From positions 1 through 64,000 of the forward strand of contig NZ_JAQQXS010000014.1 of the NCBI RefSeq assembly GCF_028595305.1: a stretch of 64,000 bases of DNA, in the 5' to 3' direction. The position numbers and the translations under genes were made by a program. The notes under the pieces were generated by a model, which was given only the letters and a program-made list of their open reading frames with translations, was not told the origin of the DNA and ran no database searches. This document shows, piece after piece, positions 7,267-15,321 of this stretch. The stretch's first letter is position 1. Each line of letters begins with the position of its first letter. The stretch is from Roseateles koreensis. GTDB taxonomy: Bacteria > Pseudomonadota > Gammaproteobacteria > Burkholderiales > Burkholderiaceae_C.

Positions 7267-8370
7267 TCAATCCATTACGGTCTTGCTTGCCGACGCACGA
7301 AAGCCCTTGTGTTCAAGCGCCCAGCCATCGGTGGCGTTGGGCATGCTGTGTTGCTGCACGTGCAAGGTACTCAATCCTTTGGCGGCGGCACGCTGCACCA
7401 AAGCCTCGGCCTGGTTGGCTGTGAGTTGCAACGCAAAGCGAGCCCAGCGCTTTTGCAGCAGTGGCTGAGTCCATGCGTTTTCAAGCGCCCACCGAATTTC
7501 AAGATCGCTGTGGAGCGCCTGGACAGCCAGCACCCGCGGGGCGAGGGCCATGATGAAGCGGTTGAAGTCGGCCCGCACGGCATCGCCCGGCAAGAGGCTT
7601 TCAATGCGTGCCAGGCGTTGGCTCCAGCCCGGCTTGGAGAGTTGCCGGGTGATCAGGGCCTGCAAAGCTTGAATCGGGTTGAACAGGCGGAGCCGGTTGG
7701 GCGGCAGCACTGTCATGGGAATTTGCGAGGCTTCCTCATGCGGCATCTCGGTAACCAAGCTGCACAGCACAGCAATCCGTTGCCATTCCTGAGCGTCCAG
7801 ACCGGCAATGCGATGGATCGGGCCTTGTCTGACGCTTTGCGCCACGGCGTTTGCGCTGTGCCAATTGTGCTGGGCCTTGGCCTGATTGGCAGCCAGGCTC
7901 ATCATGACGATATTGCCGGCAGCGTAGCCGGCATCGTCTCGCACTCGGTCAATGGAGCGTTCGTTGCGGGCGCTGCCCTTGTTGTTCAAGGCCTGGCGGG
8001 TGATGGGGCAAACCGTCGCTTCGATCTGTTGCAGAAAGTTCGGGGTCAGTTGAATGTCTTCGAAGCTGCGGCCCCGTGCCCAGGCATGGGTGCGTATTTG
8101 CAGCCAGAGTTGTGCATGAGCATTGGCACGCAGGGTGCGGCGGCCGAAGGTGGCGCAGCCCGCTTGCCAGCCTTGCCGCAGCGGTGAGGTGGCGAAGAGA
8201 TGTTCAACAGGCGGCGTCAGGCCGTGCCGGGCGAAGTCCCAACCCAGGCGCAGGCCCAGGCTTTGGTGAGCTGGCAGGGCCAATTGAGGCGTTTGATGAG
8301 TTTGAATAAGGGGCTGGCCCTCAAAGCTCAAGACCTGTTGAGCGCTTGCTGCTGCGGTGATCTGTGCCAT
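7267..8370 (-). CDS. Unknown protein with HNH-like motif
   Basis: The 367-residue product has no family I can name. One segment, CPITRQALNN then SIDRVRDDAGYAAGNIVMM and NQAK (about residues 120-165), follows the layout of His-Me finger (HNH) nucleases of the type C-P-x-T...DR-x-x-x-x-GY-x-x-GN-x-x...N-x-x-K. The usual catalytic histidine is replaced (IDR), so activity is uncertain. The rest is mostly helical, with a long alanine- and leucine-rich C-terminal half. I chose the ATG at 8370 because GGAG lies 7 bases before it; a GTG at 8409 would add 13 residues. It is divergent from the WYL regulator, which probably controls it. Confidence 0.75.
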   Translation of the reverse strand: MAQITAAASAQQVLSFEGQPLIQTHQTPQLALPAHQSLGLRLGWDFARHGLTPPVEHLFATSPLRQGWQAGCATFGRRTLRANAHAQLWLQIRTHAWARGRSFEDIQLTPNFLQQIEATVCPITRQALNNKGSARNERSIDRVRDDAGYAAGNIVMMSLAANQAKAQHNWHSANAVAQSVRQGPIHRIAGLDAQEWQRIAVLCSLVTEMPHEEASQIPMTVLPPNRLRLFNPIQALQALITRQLSKPGWSQRLARIESLLPGDAVRADFNRFIMALAPRVLAVQALHSDLEIRWALENAWTQPLLQKRWARFALQLTANQAEALVQRAAAKGLSTLHVQQHSMPNATDGWALEHKGFRASASKTVMD

Positions 8371-8437
8371 TTCTTGCTCCGGTGATGCCGGCCTGTGCAC
8401 CCTTTGCACCGACCTTGTGGCACAGTGTCTGCCGGCA

Positions 8438-8458
8438 CTGGCTCATAGCGTGAGCTAG
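8438..8458. promoter_or_regulatory. Inverted repeat between the HNH-like and WYL genes
   Basis: GCTCA-TAGCG-TGAGC is a perfect 5-bp dyad that extends to 8-bp arms with one mismatch (CTGGCTCA / TGAGCTAG). It lies 32 bases before the WYL start and 67 bases before the HNH-like start, a good place for an operator. Binding by the WYL protein is inferred. Confidence 0.45.
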
Positions 8459-8490
8459 AAAAATCGACTGATCGGAAAATCGGAGAACCG

Positions 8491-9474
8491 ATGGACAGGA
8501 CCGAGCGCTTCTACAAAATCGAGCTGATGATTCGCAATCGTGAATGCGTCAGCTTTGCTGCCTTGTTGGATGCCTTGGAGGTGTCGCCCGCAACACTCAA
8601 GCGGGATTTGCAATACCTGCGTGAGCGTATGGATGCACCCATTGAGTACGACGCTGCGCGTAGGGGTTATCGGTTTGGTCAGCAGTACCGCGGCCAACAG
8701 CACGAGTTGCCAGGTGTCTGGTTCAGCGAGAGCGAATTGCATGCCTTGCTGACCATGCATCAGATGTTGGCGGGTATGGACGAGGACGGAATTTTGAGCC
8801 GGCACCTTCAACCCATGTTCGACAAATTGACGGGTATGTTGGGCGCCGATGAAGCCGAAGCCAAGGCGCTCACGCAGCGCATCAAGTTGATCAGCACGGC
8901 CAAACGACGGGTGCCGTCAGAATTTTTTGAATTGGTGGGCAGTGCGGTGGTGAAGCGGCTGCGCTTGGCGGTGGTCTACCGCAGCCGTGGCAAGGCAGGA
9001 GTTGAATCGCGTCCCAAGGAGCGCGTGTTGTCACCGCAACGCCTGGTGCACTACCGCAATACCTGGTACCTGGACGCCTGGTGCCATCAAAGCGAGGGCT
9101 TTCGCCGGTTTGCGTTGGACGCGGTGGAGGCAGTCAAGCTGCTGGAGGAGAAAGCCAAGGCCGTGCCACTCAAGCAGCTGGAGGCGGAACTGGATCAAGG
9201 TTATGGCATTTTTGCCGGTGCCAAGACCCGGGAGGCGAATTTGATTTTCAGCGCCGAAGCCGCGCAATGGGTGGCCCGAGAGGAGTGGCATCCTGCACAG
9301 CGGAGTGATTGGCTGCCGGACGGTTGTTGGCAGCTGCGGGTACCGTATGTGGATGCCACCGAATTGCTGATGGACTTGCTCAGGCACGCCGGCGAGGTGG
9401 AGATTGTCAGCCCGGCCGATTTGCGCAGCGCTTACGCCAAGCGTTTGAAGCGGGCTGTCGCCTTGTTGGAATGA
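8491..9474 (+). CDS. WYL-domain transcriptional regulator (YafY type)
   Basis: The 327-residue protein has an N-terminal winged helix-turn-helix (residues 1-65, with VSFAALLDALEVSPATLKRD as the recognition part), a WYL domain at about 140-220 containing HYRNTWYLDAW and FRRFALDAVEAV, and a C-terminal WCX-like domain at about 230-315. WYL regulators sense nucleic acids or nucleotides, and several control phage-defence or DNA-repair genes. The ATG at 8491 follows GGAGAACC. The gene is divergent from the HNH-like gene with a dyad in the 120-base gap. I infer that it represses both genes, but its signal is unknown. Confidence 0.88.
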   Translation: MDRTERFYKIELMIRNRECVSFAALLDALEVSPATLKRDLQYLRERMDAPIEYDAARRGYRFGQQYRGQQHELPGVWFSESELHALLTMHQMLAGMDEDGILSRHLQPMFDKLTGMLGADEAEAKALTQRIKLISTAKRRVPSEFFELVGSAVVKRLRLAVVYRSRGKAGVESRPKERVLSPQRLVHYRNTWYLDAWCHQSEGFRRFALDAVEAVKLLEEKAKAVPLKQLEAELDQGYGIFAGAKTREANLIFSAEAAQWVAREEWHPAQRSDWLPDGCWQLRVPYVDATELLMDLLRHAGEVEIVSPADLRSAYAKRLKRAVALLE

Positions 9475-9568
9475 TCCGGGCCAACTGACCCCCCGGTTTT
9501 TCGCAAGAAGGGTGTGAGGGGCCTTTCAAGGCCCTTGCCGAGGCTTTGTAGCGTGTGATTGGCCCGGG

Positions 9569-9985
9569 TTACAGCAGATCGCTGGGAACCTTGCCGCCGT
9601 TGGCTGCGAGCTTTTGCAGCACGGTCTTGTGCAGCCACATATTCATTTGCGCGGAGTCACCCATTTTTTCGGTCGGGCAGGCCAACTCGGTGGCGAGGGC
9701 TTTGCGGGCGGTCAGGCTGCTGTCCAGGTCAAGCAGCTTGAGCAGGTCGACGATGGAGACTTTCCAGTTCAGTTTTTCGGCATTTGCCGCGGCCAGAGTG
9801 TTGAGTTGTGTCTCCACGTCGACTTCGGTGATGGCGACCGGGACAGATGGTGTGGGGACGGCCGGGGCGGTGGCGCTAATGCCCGCGTTATCGGGTGCTG
9901 GCGCATCGCTGGCGGCAGGCGTCGCCGCTGCTGCGTCTTTAGTGCCCAGGCCCAGTTTGTCAAGAATCTTGCCGAAGAAGCTCAT
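9569..9985 (-). CDS. DUF3597 domain protein
   Basis: The 138-residue product starts with MSFFGKILDKLGLG, has an alanine- and proline-rich linker at about residues 18-52, and ends in a helical domain with LNWKVSIVDLLKLLDLDSSLTARKALATELA in pieces typical of DUF3597 (NWRxSIVDLLKLLxxDSSL). Length and layout fit the family. Its role is unknown; the C-terminal fold is all-alpha and no catalytic residues are evident. A GAGGGC ribosome site lies just before the ATG. It has no obvious operon partner: the WYL gene converges on it and the adenosyltransferase lies 109 bases upstream. Confidence 0.85.
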   Translation of the reverse strand: MSFFGKILDKLGLGTKDAAAATPAASDAPAPDNAGISATAPAVPTPSVPVAITEVDVETQLNTLAAANAEKLNWKVSIVDLLKLLDLDSSLTARKALATELACPTEKMGDSAQMNMWLHKTVLQKLAANGGKVPSDLL

Positions 9986-10094
9986 CGTGCCCTCGCTTGA
10001 GAGAGTGGTTGGAAGTCCCAGTCTGTCTCAAGTTCAGGTCACGCTTGTGACTGAAGTTAGGGGGGAGCGCTGCGAGGGGGGCGCTTCAACGGGC

Positions 10095-10688
10095 TCAGTC
10101 GTCGCTCGCCTCTTGCTCTTCGTAGCGTTTCAGGCGTTCGCTGTGCCAGTAGACGTCGTCACCGCCGAGGCCGTCCAGATTGGCGCGATTGAGTACACGG
10201 GCCAGTACAAACAGCAGGTCGGAAAGTCGGTTGAGGTACTGGCGCGGAGCCGCGTTGATGGCTTCTGTTGTGGCTAGTGTGACGACGGCCCGCTCTGCCC
10301 GGCGTGCCACCGTGCGGCAGACGTGGGCGATGGCTGCGCTGCGCGTGCCAGCGGGCAGGATGAATTCTTGCAGGCGAGGCAGGGCCTCGTTGTAGTGAGC
10401 CAGCGCTTCGTCGAGGCGCAGCACCGCGTCTTGCTTGAGCAACTCGTAGCCCGGCATGCAAAGCTCACCGCCGAGGTTGAACAGTTCGTGCTGAATCGTG
10501 ATGACCAGTTCACGGACATCAGCGGGCAGAGGCTCGGCGAGTAACACGCCCAACTGGGAGTTCAACTCGTCGACATCCCCCATCGCTTGAATGCGCAAAT
10601 GGTCTTTGGGCACGCGGCTGCCGTCACCGAGGCCGGTGCTGCCGTCGTCGCCGGTTCGGGTGGCAATAGAGGAGAGTCGGTTGGCCAT
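10095..10688 (-). CDS. Cob(I)alamin adenosyltransferase, PduO type
   Basis: This 197-residue enzyme transfers the adenosyl group of ATP to cob(I)alamin or cobyrinate diamide to make coenzyme B12. The PduO-type ATP site is near the N terminus (ATRTGDDGSTGLGDGSRV), followed by GDVDELNSQLG, RTVARRAERAV and YLNRLSDLLFVLARVLN, all family hallmarks; the protein forms a trimer of four-helix bundles. I chose the ATG at 10688 (MANRLSSIATRTGD), the usual family start, over one five codons earlier. No other cobalamin gene or riboswitch is in the window, so it probably serves salvage of imported corrinoid. Confidence 0.93.
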   Translation of the reverse strand: MANRLSSIATRTGDDGSTGLGDGSRVPKDHLRIQAMGDVDELNSQLGVLLAEPLPADVRELVITIQHELFNLGGELCMPGYELLKQDAVLRLDEALAHYNEALPRLQEFILPAGTRSAAIAHVCRTVARRAERAVVTLATTEAINAAPRQYLNRLSDLLFVLARVLNRANLDGLGGDDVYWHSERLKRYEEQEASDD

Positions 10689-10815
10689 GGCGATGTCGTG
10701 CACGCAGTACGCGCAAGTTTGTTGAGCGCGTTATCTTGCCTGAAGATGCAGTGGCTTGGGTCTAACGCCCGGGCGCTTGCAGAGGCAGCCATGAACTGAC
10801 CCTCAGAAGGGCGAT

Positions 10816-11046
10816 TCAGTGGCGATGGCCACTGCGGTGGATGGGAGGTTTGCTGACGGGTGTGTGCTCAGGGGCGTGGCCGTTTTTCAGCGGGGCGTGC
10901 GTGCGCTGCACTTGCTCCGGGGGTTGCGCACCGGGAGGGGTGCGGCGAAATTCCTGCAGGATCAGGCCGAACAGGTCAAATCGGATGGCACCCAGCACGG
11001 CAAGTACGGCAGCCAGCACGATGAGAATCAGCGTCAGGTCGGTCAT
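10816..11046 (-). CDS. Small single-pass membrane protein
   Basis: The 76-residue product has one N-terminal transmembrane helix (LTLILIVLAAVLAVLGAI, residues 4-21) and a soluble, proline- and histidine-rich tail ending in HRSGHRH. The ATG at 11046 is preceded by GGAG at 8 bases, which supports translation. It sits between fadL and the adenosyltransferase gene on the same strand, 119 bases after fadL. Function unknown; the histidine-rich end could bind metal, but nothing else supports that. Confidence 0.65.
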   Translation of the reverse strand: MTDLTLILIVLAAVLAVLGAIRFDLFGLILQEFRRTPPGAQPPEQVQRTHAPLKNGHAPEHTPVSKPPIHRSGHRH

Positions 11047-11165
11047 GAAAATCTCCAGTGCCAAGTCGAAATATTGGAGTCGATATTGGCACCGGAGCGG
11101 CCTGCGGGCAAGCGGCATTTGCGGCCGTCTTGCCGAAGGTCAAGCGAGACGCTTGACCCATCACT

Positions 11166-12659
11166 TCAGAACTGGTGGTTGTACTGCACGCCCAGCAAGG
11201 CTGAGCTCACCGAGTAACGGCCCCGCACAGTGGCGCAGCTGGAGGTGTTGGCGGTGGGGTTGCACACAGCCGAACCTGAGGCATTGACTTGGCCGCCGTT
11301 GTCGTAGTTGTTGATCTGGCTGGCCGCCACGGAGATGTAGCTTAGCGCCAAGTCGACGGAGCGCTTGCTGTCGAACTTCCAATTCATGCCGGCGGACACC
11401 CAGACGCGGTCGGCGTCGGGGATGGAGGGCGTGCGGGTGGCCAGGGTCACGGGCGACTGGTCAAAGGCCAGGCCGCCGCGCAACTTCAATTGATCGCTCC
11501 ATTGGTAATTCGCACCGAAGGACGCGCGAATGGTGTTCTTCCAGCGTTCGGGCGTGACCGAGTCGGGCAGGTTGTTGGAGAAATCCACGCGCAATTCATT
11601 GAATCGGGAATGGCTGGTGATGGTCAGATCGCCCATGACCGCGAGCTTGTCCTGCTGCTTGAAGAAGGAGAGAGACACCGATTCAGGCGTGTCCACATTC
11701 AGGCTGGCATCGCTGTTGGTGTAGGCCGCCAACAGACGTTGTTGCACCAACGTGCCGGCACCAGGCAGGGCGCCGTTGAGCACGGCGGCGAGATTGGCGG
11801 CGGGCGTCTGGACTTGCCAGTTGGCTTGTCCCTTCAGGGTGTGCGAAATATTGGAGCGGTAGGCCAGGCCGAAGCGCGTGTTGTCGTCGTAGTTGTACAG
11901 CAAGCCGAGGTTGAAGCCATAGCCCCAGCCGGTGCCGTCAACATCCACGCGGCCTGAGTAGGAAGGGTTGCCGGAAACCGCCTGGATCAGGCCACTCAAT
12001 TTGTTGAGCACTGCTGCCTGGATCACCGAGGTCGGCACGCCAGCCACCGCATTGGCAGCCACCTGCTGTTGCACGATCAGGGCCATGGCGCCAGAGCCAA
12101 AGTCGGCACCTTTGGACAATTTGCCTTCCATGTATTGAGCGGTGACGCCCGCGCCCAGGCTCAGCCGCTCATTCAGCTTGAACGCGATGGAAGGATTCAA
12201 GGCAATGGTTTTGACCTCGGTGCCGATGGTGTTGTAGCGGCCGGCCCAATCGGGTGAATAGTCACTCTTGGAACCAAAGGGCACAAAGACACCAAAGCCG
12301 AGGCTCAAGGCATCATTGAGTTGATGCGTGAGGTAGGCATGCGGCACTGCGGTGGTGGCGACGAATTTGCCACCATTGCCGCCATTGGTGGGCAGACCGA
12401 ACTGTGTGGTGGATCCTTGATCTTGGTAGCTGCCGCTGGGGACCACGATGTTCAACACGCCCGACGCCTGGGTACCTTGCAGACGGCTGGATGCAGCGGG
12501 GTTGTAGAACAGGGCCGAGGCGTCGACAGCTTCAGCGCCGTTGGCGTTGGCGGTGCCTTGCGAAGCGGCAGACTGTGAGCCGAAGTGGTAGCCCGAAGCA
12601 TGGGCAGGACTGAGTGTGCCGAACAGCGCAAGGCTCAGCACGGAAAGTGCGAATCGCAT
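11166..12659 (-). CDS. fadL: FadL/TodX-family outer-membrane transporter
   Basis: The 497-residue protein belongs to the OmpP1/FadL/TodX family, beta-barrels that carry long-chain fatty acids or hydrophobic aromatics across the outer membrane. A signal peptide ends at about residue 21 (SPAHA). The mature N terminus (SGYHFGSQSAASQGTANA) forms the plug, with the family's NGAEAVDASALFYNPAASS motif at about 41-60. Later segments such as VFVPFGSKSDY, NPSIAFKL and RFGLAYRS are also family-like, and the protein ends with a phenylalanine. It fits with fadH and maoC in the window for lipid use. GGAGA precedes the ATG. Confidence 0.92.
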   Translation of the reverse strand: MRFALSVLSLALFGTLSPAHASGYHFGSQSAASQGTANANGAEAVDASALFYNPAASSRLQGTQASGVLNIVVPSGSYQDQGSTTQFGLPTNGGNGGKFVATTAVPHAYLTHQLNDALSLGFGVFVPFGSKSDYSPDWAGRYNTIGTEVKTIALNPSIAFKLNERLSLGAGVTAQYMEGKLSKGADFGSGAMALIVQQQVAANAVAGVPTSVIQAAVLNKLSGLIQAVSGNPSYSGRVDVDGTGWGYGFNLGLLYNYDDNTRFGLAYRSNISHTLKGQANWQVQTPAANLAAVLNGALPGAGTLVQQRLLAAYTNSDASLNVDTPESVSLSFFKQQDKLAVMGDLTITSHSRFNELRVDFSNNLPDSVTPERWKNTIRASFGANYQWSDQLKLRGGLAFDQSPVTLATRTPSIPDADRVWVSAGMNWKFDSKRSVDLALSYISVAASQINNYDNGGQVNASGSAVCNPTANTSSCATVRGRYSVSSALLGVQYNHQF

Positions 12660-12821
12660 TCATTTCTCCGTATGTTTGGGGGTTGCCCACGGTGGTGGAC
12701 AAGGTTGGTTTGATGATAGCCTGCGCTGGTAATTGAAGATGAACGAATAAGCCGTGCGATGCATTCCAAACGGTGCAAATAGACGTGCGGCGTTAAACGT
12801 ACACAACACTTGGAGACCTTG

Positions 12822-15317
12822 ATGCTGAAGTCTGATTCTCTTGAGGGTGCTTGGACGGCTTGCGTTGCGTGCGTGCCGAGGGTCGCTGTATGGGCGGTTT
12901 TGTTGTGTTTGGCCGCCTGTGGCGGATCGAGCGACAGCAACCCCAACGCGCCAAGCGCGCCGGCGAGTCCCGCGTTTTCGGCCGAAATTCGCTACACGAG
13001 CTATGGTGTGCCGCATGTGAAGGCGGACGACTTCAAGGGCGCCGGCTACGGTTACGGTTTTGCTTTTGCCACCGATCACATCTGCTTGTTTGCACAGGAA
13101 CTGGTGACCCTGCACGGGGAACGTTCACGTTACTTCGGTGCCACGGATGCCAACGGCGTGCCCATCACCTACCTGGGTCAGTTTGGGGACTTCACGCCCA
13201 ATCTGTCATCCGACTTTTTCTACAAGGCGCTGATGACGCCGGCGCTGGCGCAGGCGATGCGGACCGCAACCGGGGCAGAGGTGCGCGACATGGTCACCGG
13301 CTTCGTGGCGGGCTACAACCGCTATCTGCGCGACCAGGGCGTGAATGGTTTGCCCACCGAGTGCAAGGGCGCCGCCTGGGTCAAACCGATGACGGAAGAC
13401 GACGCCTACTACCGCTTCAGCCAGGCGGCCATGGCTGGCAGCTCCATGCAGTTCATCAATGCGATCGGCAGCGCGCAACCGCCGTTGGCCAAGCCCGCAG
13501 CGGCCAGCCCGGTGAAGTTCAGCGCCATAGCACTGACGAAAAAGTCGACCCAGCTGGCCTTGTTGAATTCGCCGCTGATGCAAAACACCCGCTGGTTGCA
13601 GGAGCACGCCATCGGTTCTAACGGTTATGGCTTGGGCAAGGGCGTGACGCAAAGTGGGGCGGGCATGGTGCTGGGCAATCCGCACTTTCCGTGGTGGGGC
13701 GCGCTGCGCCTGCATCAATTGCATATCACGGTGCCGGGCAAATACGACGTGATGGGAGCTACCCTGCTGGGCACGGTCGTACCGCTGATTGGTTTCAACA
13801 AAGACGTGGCTTGGACCCACACGTTTTCGACGGATAACCGTTTCACCTTGTTCCAACTCAAGCTTGACCCCGCGGATGCCACGCGTTATCAGGTGGACGG
13901 TATTTACAAGGCAATGACGCAGACCCCGCTGAGCGTGCAGGTCTTGCAGGCAGACGGCAGCTTGGCGGTGGTGCAGCGCACCATGTATGGCACCGATTTT
14001 GGCCCCTTGCTCAGCGATGGCGCTACCTTCGGCTGGACCAGCGCTGCTGCGTTCGCGATTCGCGATGCCAACTACAGCAACTACCAGTTGTTGGATCAGG
14101 CCCTGCTCAACGGCAAGGCCAGCAGTGCGGATGGCTTGCGCCAGGCGCTGGCAACCTACAACGCCATGCCCTGGGTGAATACCATGGCGGCGGACCGCAC
14201 GGGCAAGGCCTTGTTTGCCAACTACTCGGTGGCCGCCAATGTCAGTGATGCGAAGCTGGGTGCCTGCGTCAACAGCCCCATGGCGCGTTACCTGATGGCG
14301 AGCAATGGTGTGGTGCTGATGGATGGCAGCCAATCCAGTTGCAATTGGACGGGGTCGCTCCCGGCGGCGCAGCGGCCTTATGTGCTGCGCGACGACTACA
14401 TCGTCAACGCCAATGACAGCCACTGGTTTCCCAACCAAAACACACGGCTGACGGGCTACCCGAAGATCATTGCAACCGGGCCTGACGCCGAGGGCAGCGT
14501 GCAGGGTGAACGCACGCGTACCGGCCACGTGCAGGTGCTGGACCGTATGAGCGGGGCCGATGGGCTGCCGGGCACGGGGTTTACGCTGGCCAACTTGCAG
14601 CAGGTTTATCAGAAGAGCCGCTTCTTCAAGGCCGAGATGTGGTTGGATGAATTCCTCGCCGCAACTTGCACTGGCGCTGCCCCCAAAGCCGCAAACAGCT
14701 CGGGCGTGATCACCGATTTGACGGCGGCTTGCGCGGTGCTGGCCGGTTGGAAGAAGACGGAAGGCCTGGCCGATCCCGGCGCACTGCTGTTTCGCAAGCT
14801 CTATGAGTTGTCGGGTGAGTTGAAGGCTGCCAGCTATTGGCGCGTGCCCTTTGACCCGGCGGACCCGATCTACACGCCCAAGGGCTTCAACACCAGCAAC
14901 ACCCAGGCTGCCACCTCGCTGGCCGATGCGGTGGGCTGGTTTGCGGCGCAGAACATGGCCTTGGCGGAAATCAATGCCAAGCGCCAGGTGGTGGTGCGTG
15001 GCAGCGCCCCGGTGGTCTTGCCGGGCGGCCGCTACACCTTCAACAATGTGCGGGGCAGTTGGAGCGGTGGCTTGTACGGTGATCCGGTGTATGGCAACAG
15101 CTATATGCAGTTCGTCACCTTTGATGCCAACGGGCCGGTTGCGCAAGGCATGCTGACGTACTCGCAATCGAGCCATGTTTTTTCAGCCCATAACGCGGAT
15201 CAGACCCGGGCTTATTCCGACATCTATTTGAAAGGTACCTCATGGATCAAACTGCCCTTCAGCGACGCCGAAATTCAGGCCGATACCGCTTACAAGAGCG
15301 TCAAGATCAGCGAGTGA
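12822..15317 (+). CDS. Penicillin/AHL acylase-family lipoprotein
   Basis: The 831-residue product is an Ntn-hydrolase of the penicillin acylase superfamily, in which members cleave penicillin G, cephalosporins or acyl-homoserine lactones. A lipoprotein signal with lipobox LAAC lies at residues 30-33. The alpha chain (about 52-265) is followed by the autoprocessing site AIG/SNGYGLG, with nucleophile Ser266 freed as the new N terminus of the beta chain. GNPHFPWWG just after it is the second family motif. Length is in the usual 750-850 range. The ATG at 12822 has GGAG 9 bases before it. The D-lactate-dehydrogenase-like gene follows 4 bases later. Substrate class is uncertain: AHL acylase is the most common role in this type. 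Confidence 0.88.
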   Translation: MLKSDSLEGAWTACVACVPRVAVWAVLLCLAACGGSSDSNPNAPSAPASPAFSAEIRYTSYGVPHVKADDFKGAGYGYGFAFATDHICLFAQELVTLHGERSRYFGATDANGVPITYLGQFGDFTPNLSSDFFYKALMTPALAQAMRTATGAEVRDMVTGFVAGYNRYLRDQGVNGLPTECKGAAWVKPMTEDDAYYRFSQAAMAGSSMQFINAIGSAQPPLAKPAAASPVKFSAIALTKKSTQLALLNSPLMQNTRWLQEHAIGSNGYGLGKGVTQSGAGMVLGNPHFPWWGALRLHQLHITVPGKYDVMGATLLGTVVPLIGFNKDVAWTHTFSTDNRFTLFQLKLDPADATRYQVDGIYKAMTQTPLSVQVLQADGSLAVVQRTMYGTDFGPLLSDGATFGWTSAAAFAIRDANYSNYQLLDQALLNGKASSADGLRQALATYNAMPWVNTMAADRTGKALFANYSVAANVSDAKLGACVNSPMARYLMASNGVVLMDGSQSSCNWTGSLPAAQRPYVLRDDYIVNANDSHWFPNQNTRLTGYPKIIATGPDAEGSVQGERTRTGHVQVLDRMSGADGLPGTGFTLANLQQVYQKSRFFKAEMWLDEFLAATCTGAAPKAANSSGVITDLTAACAVLAGWKKTEGLADPGALLFRKLYELSGELKAASYWRVPFDPADPIYTPKGFNTSNTQAATSLADAVGWFAAQNMALAEINAKRQVVVRGSAPVVLPGGRYTFNNVRGSWSGGLYGDPVYGNSYMQFVTFDANGPVAQGMLTYSQSSHVFSAHNADQTRAYSDIYLKGTSWIKLPFSDAEIQADTAYKSVKISE

Positions 15318-15321
15318 AGCG

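Noticed and set aside
9518-9535. GGGCC...GGCCC hairpin between the WYL and DUF3597 genes
   Set aside because: Stem is short and no T run follows on either strand, so I do not call it a terminator.
13206-15176. A 656-residue open frame opposite the acylase gene
   Set aside because: It lies fully antisense to a strongly supported gene, has low-complexity histidine/arginine/glutamine composition and no recognisable domain; such frames are common in GC-rich genes.
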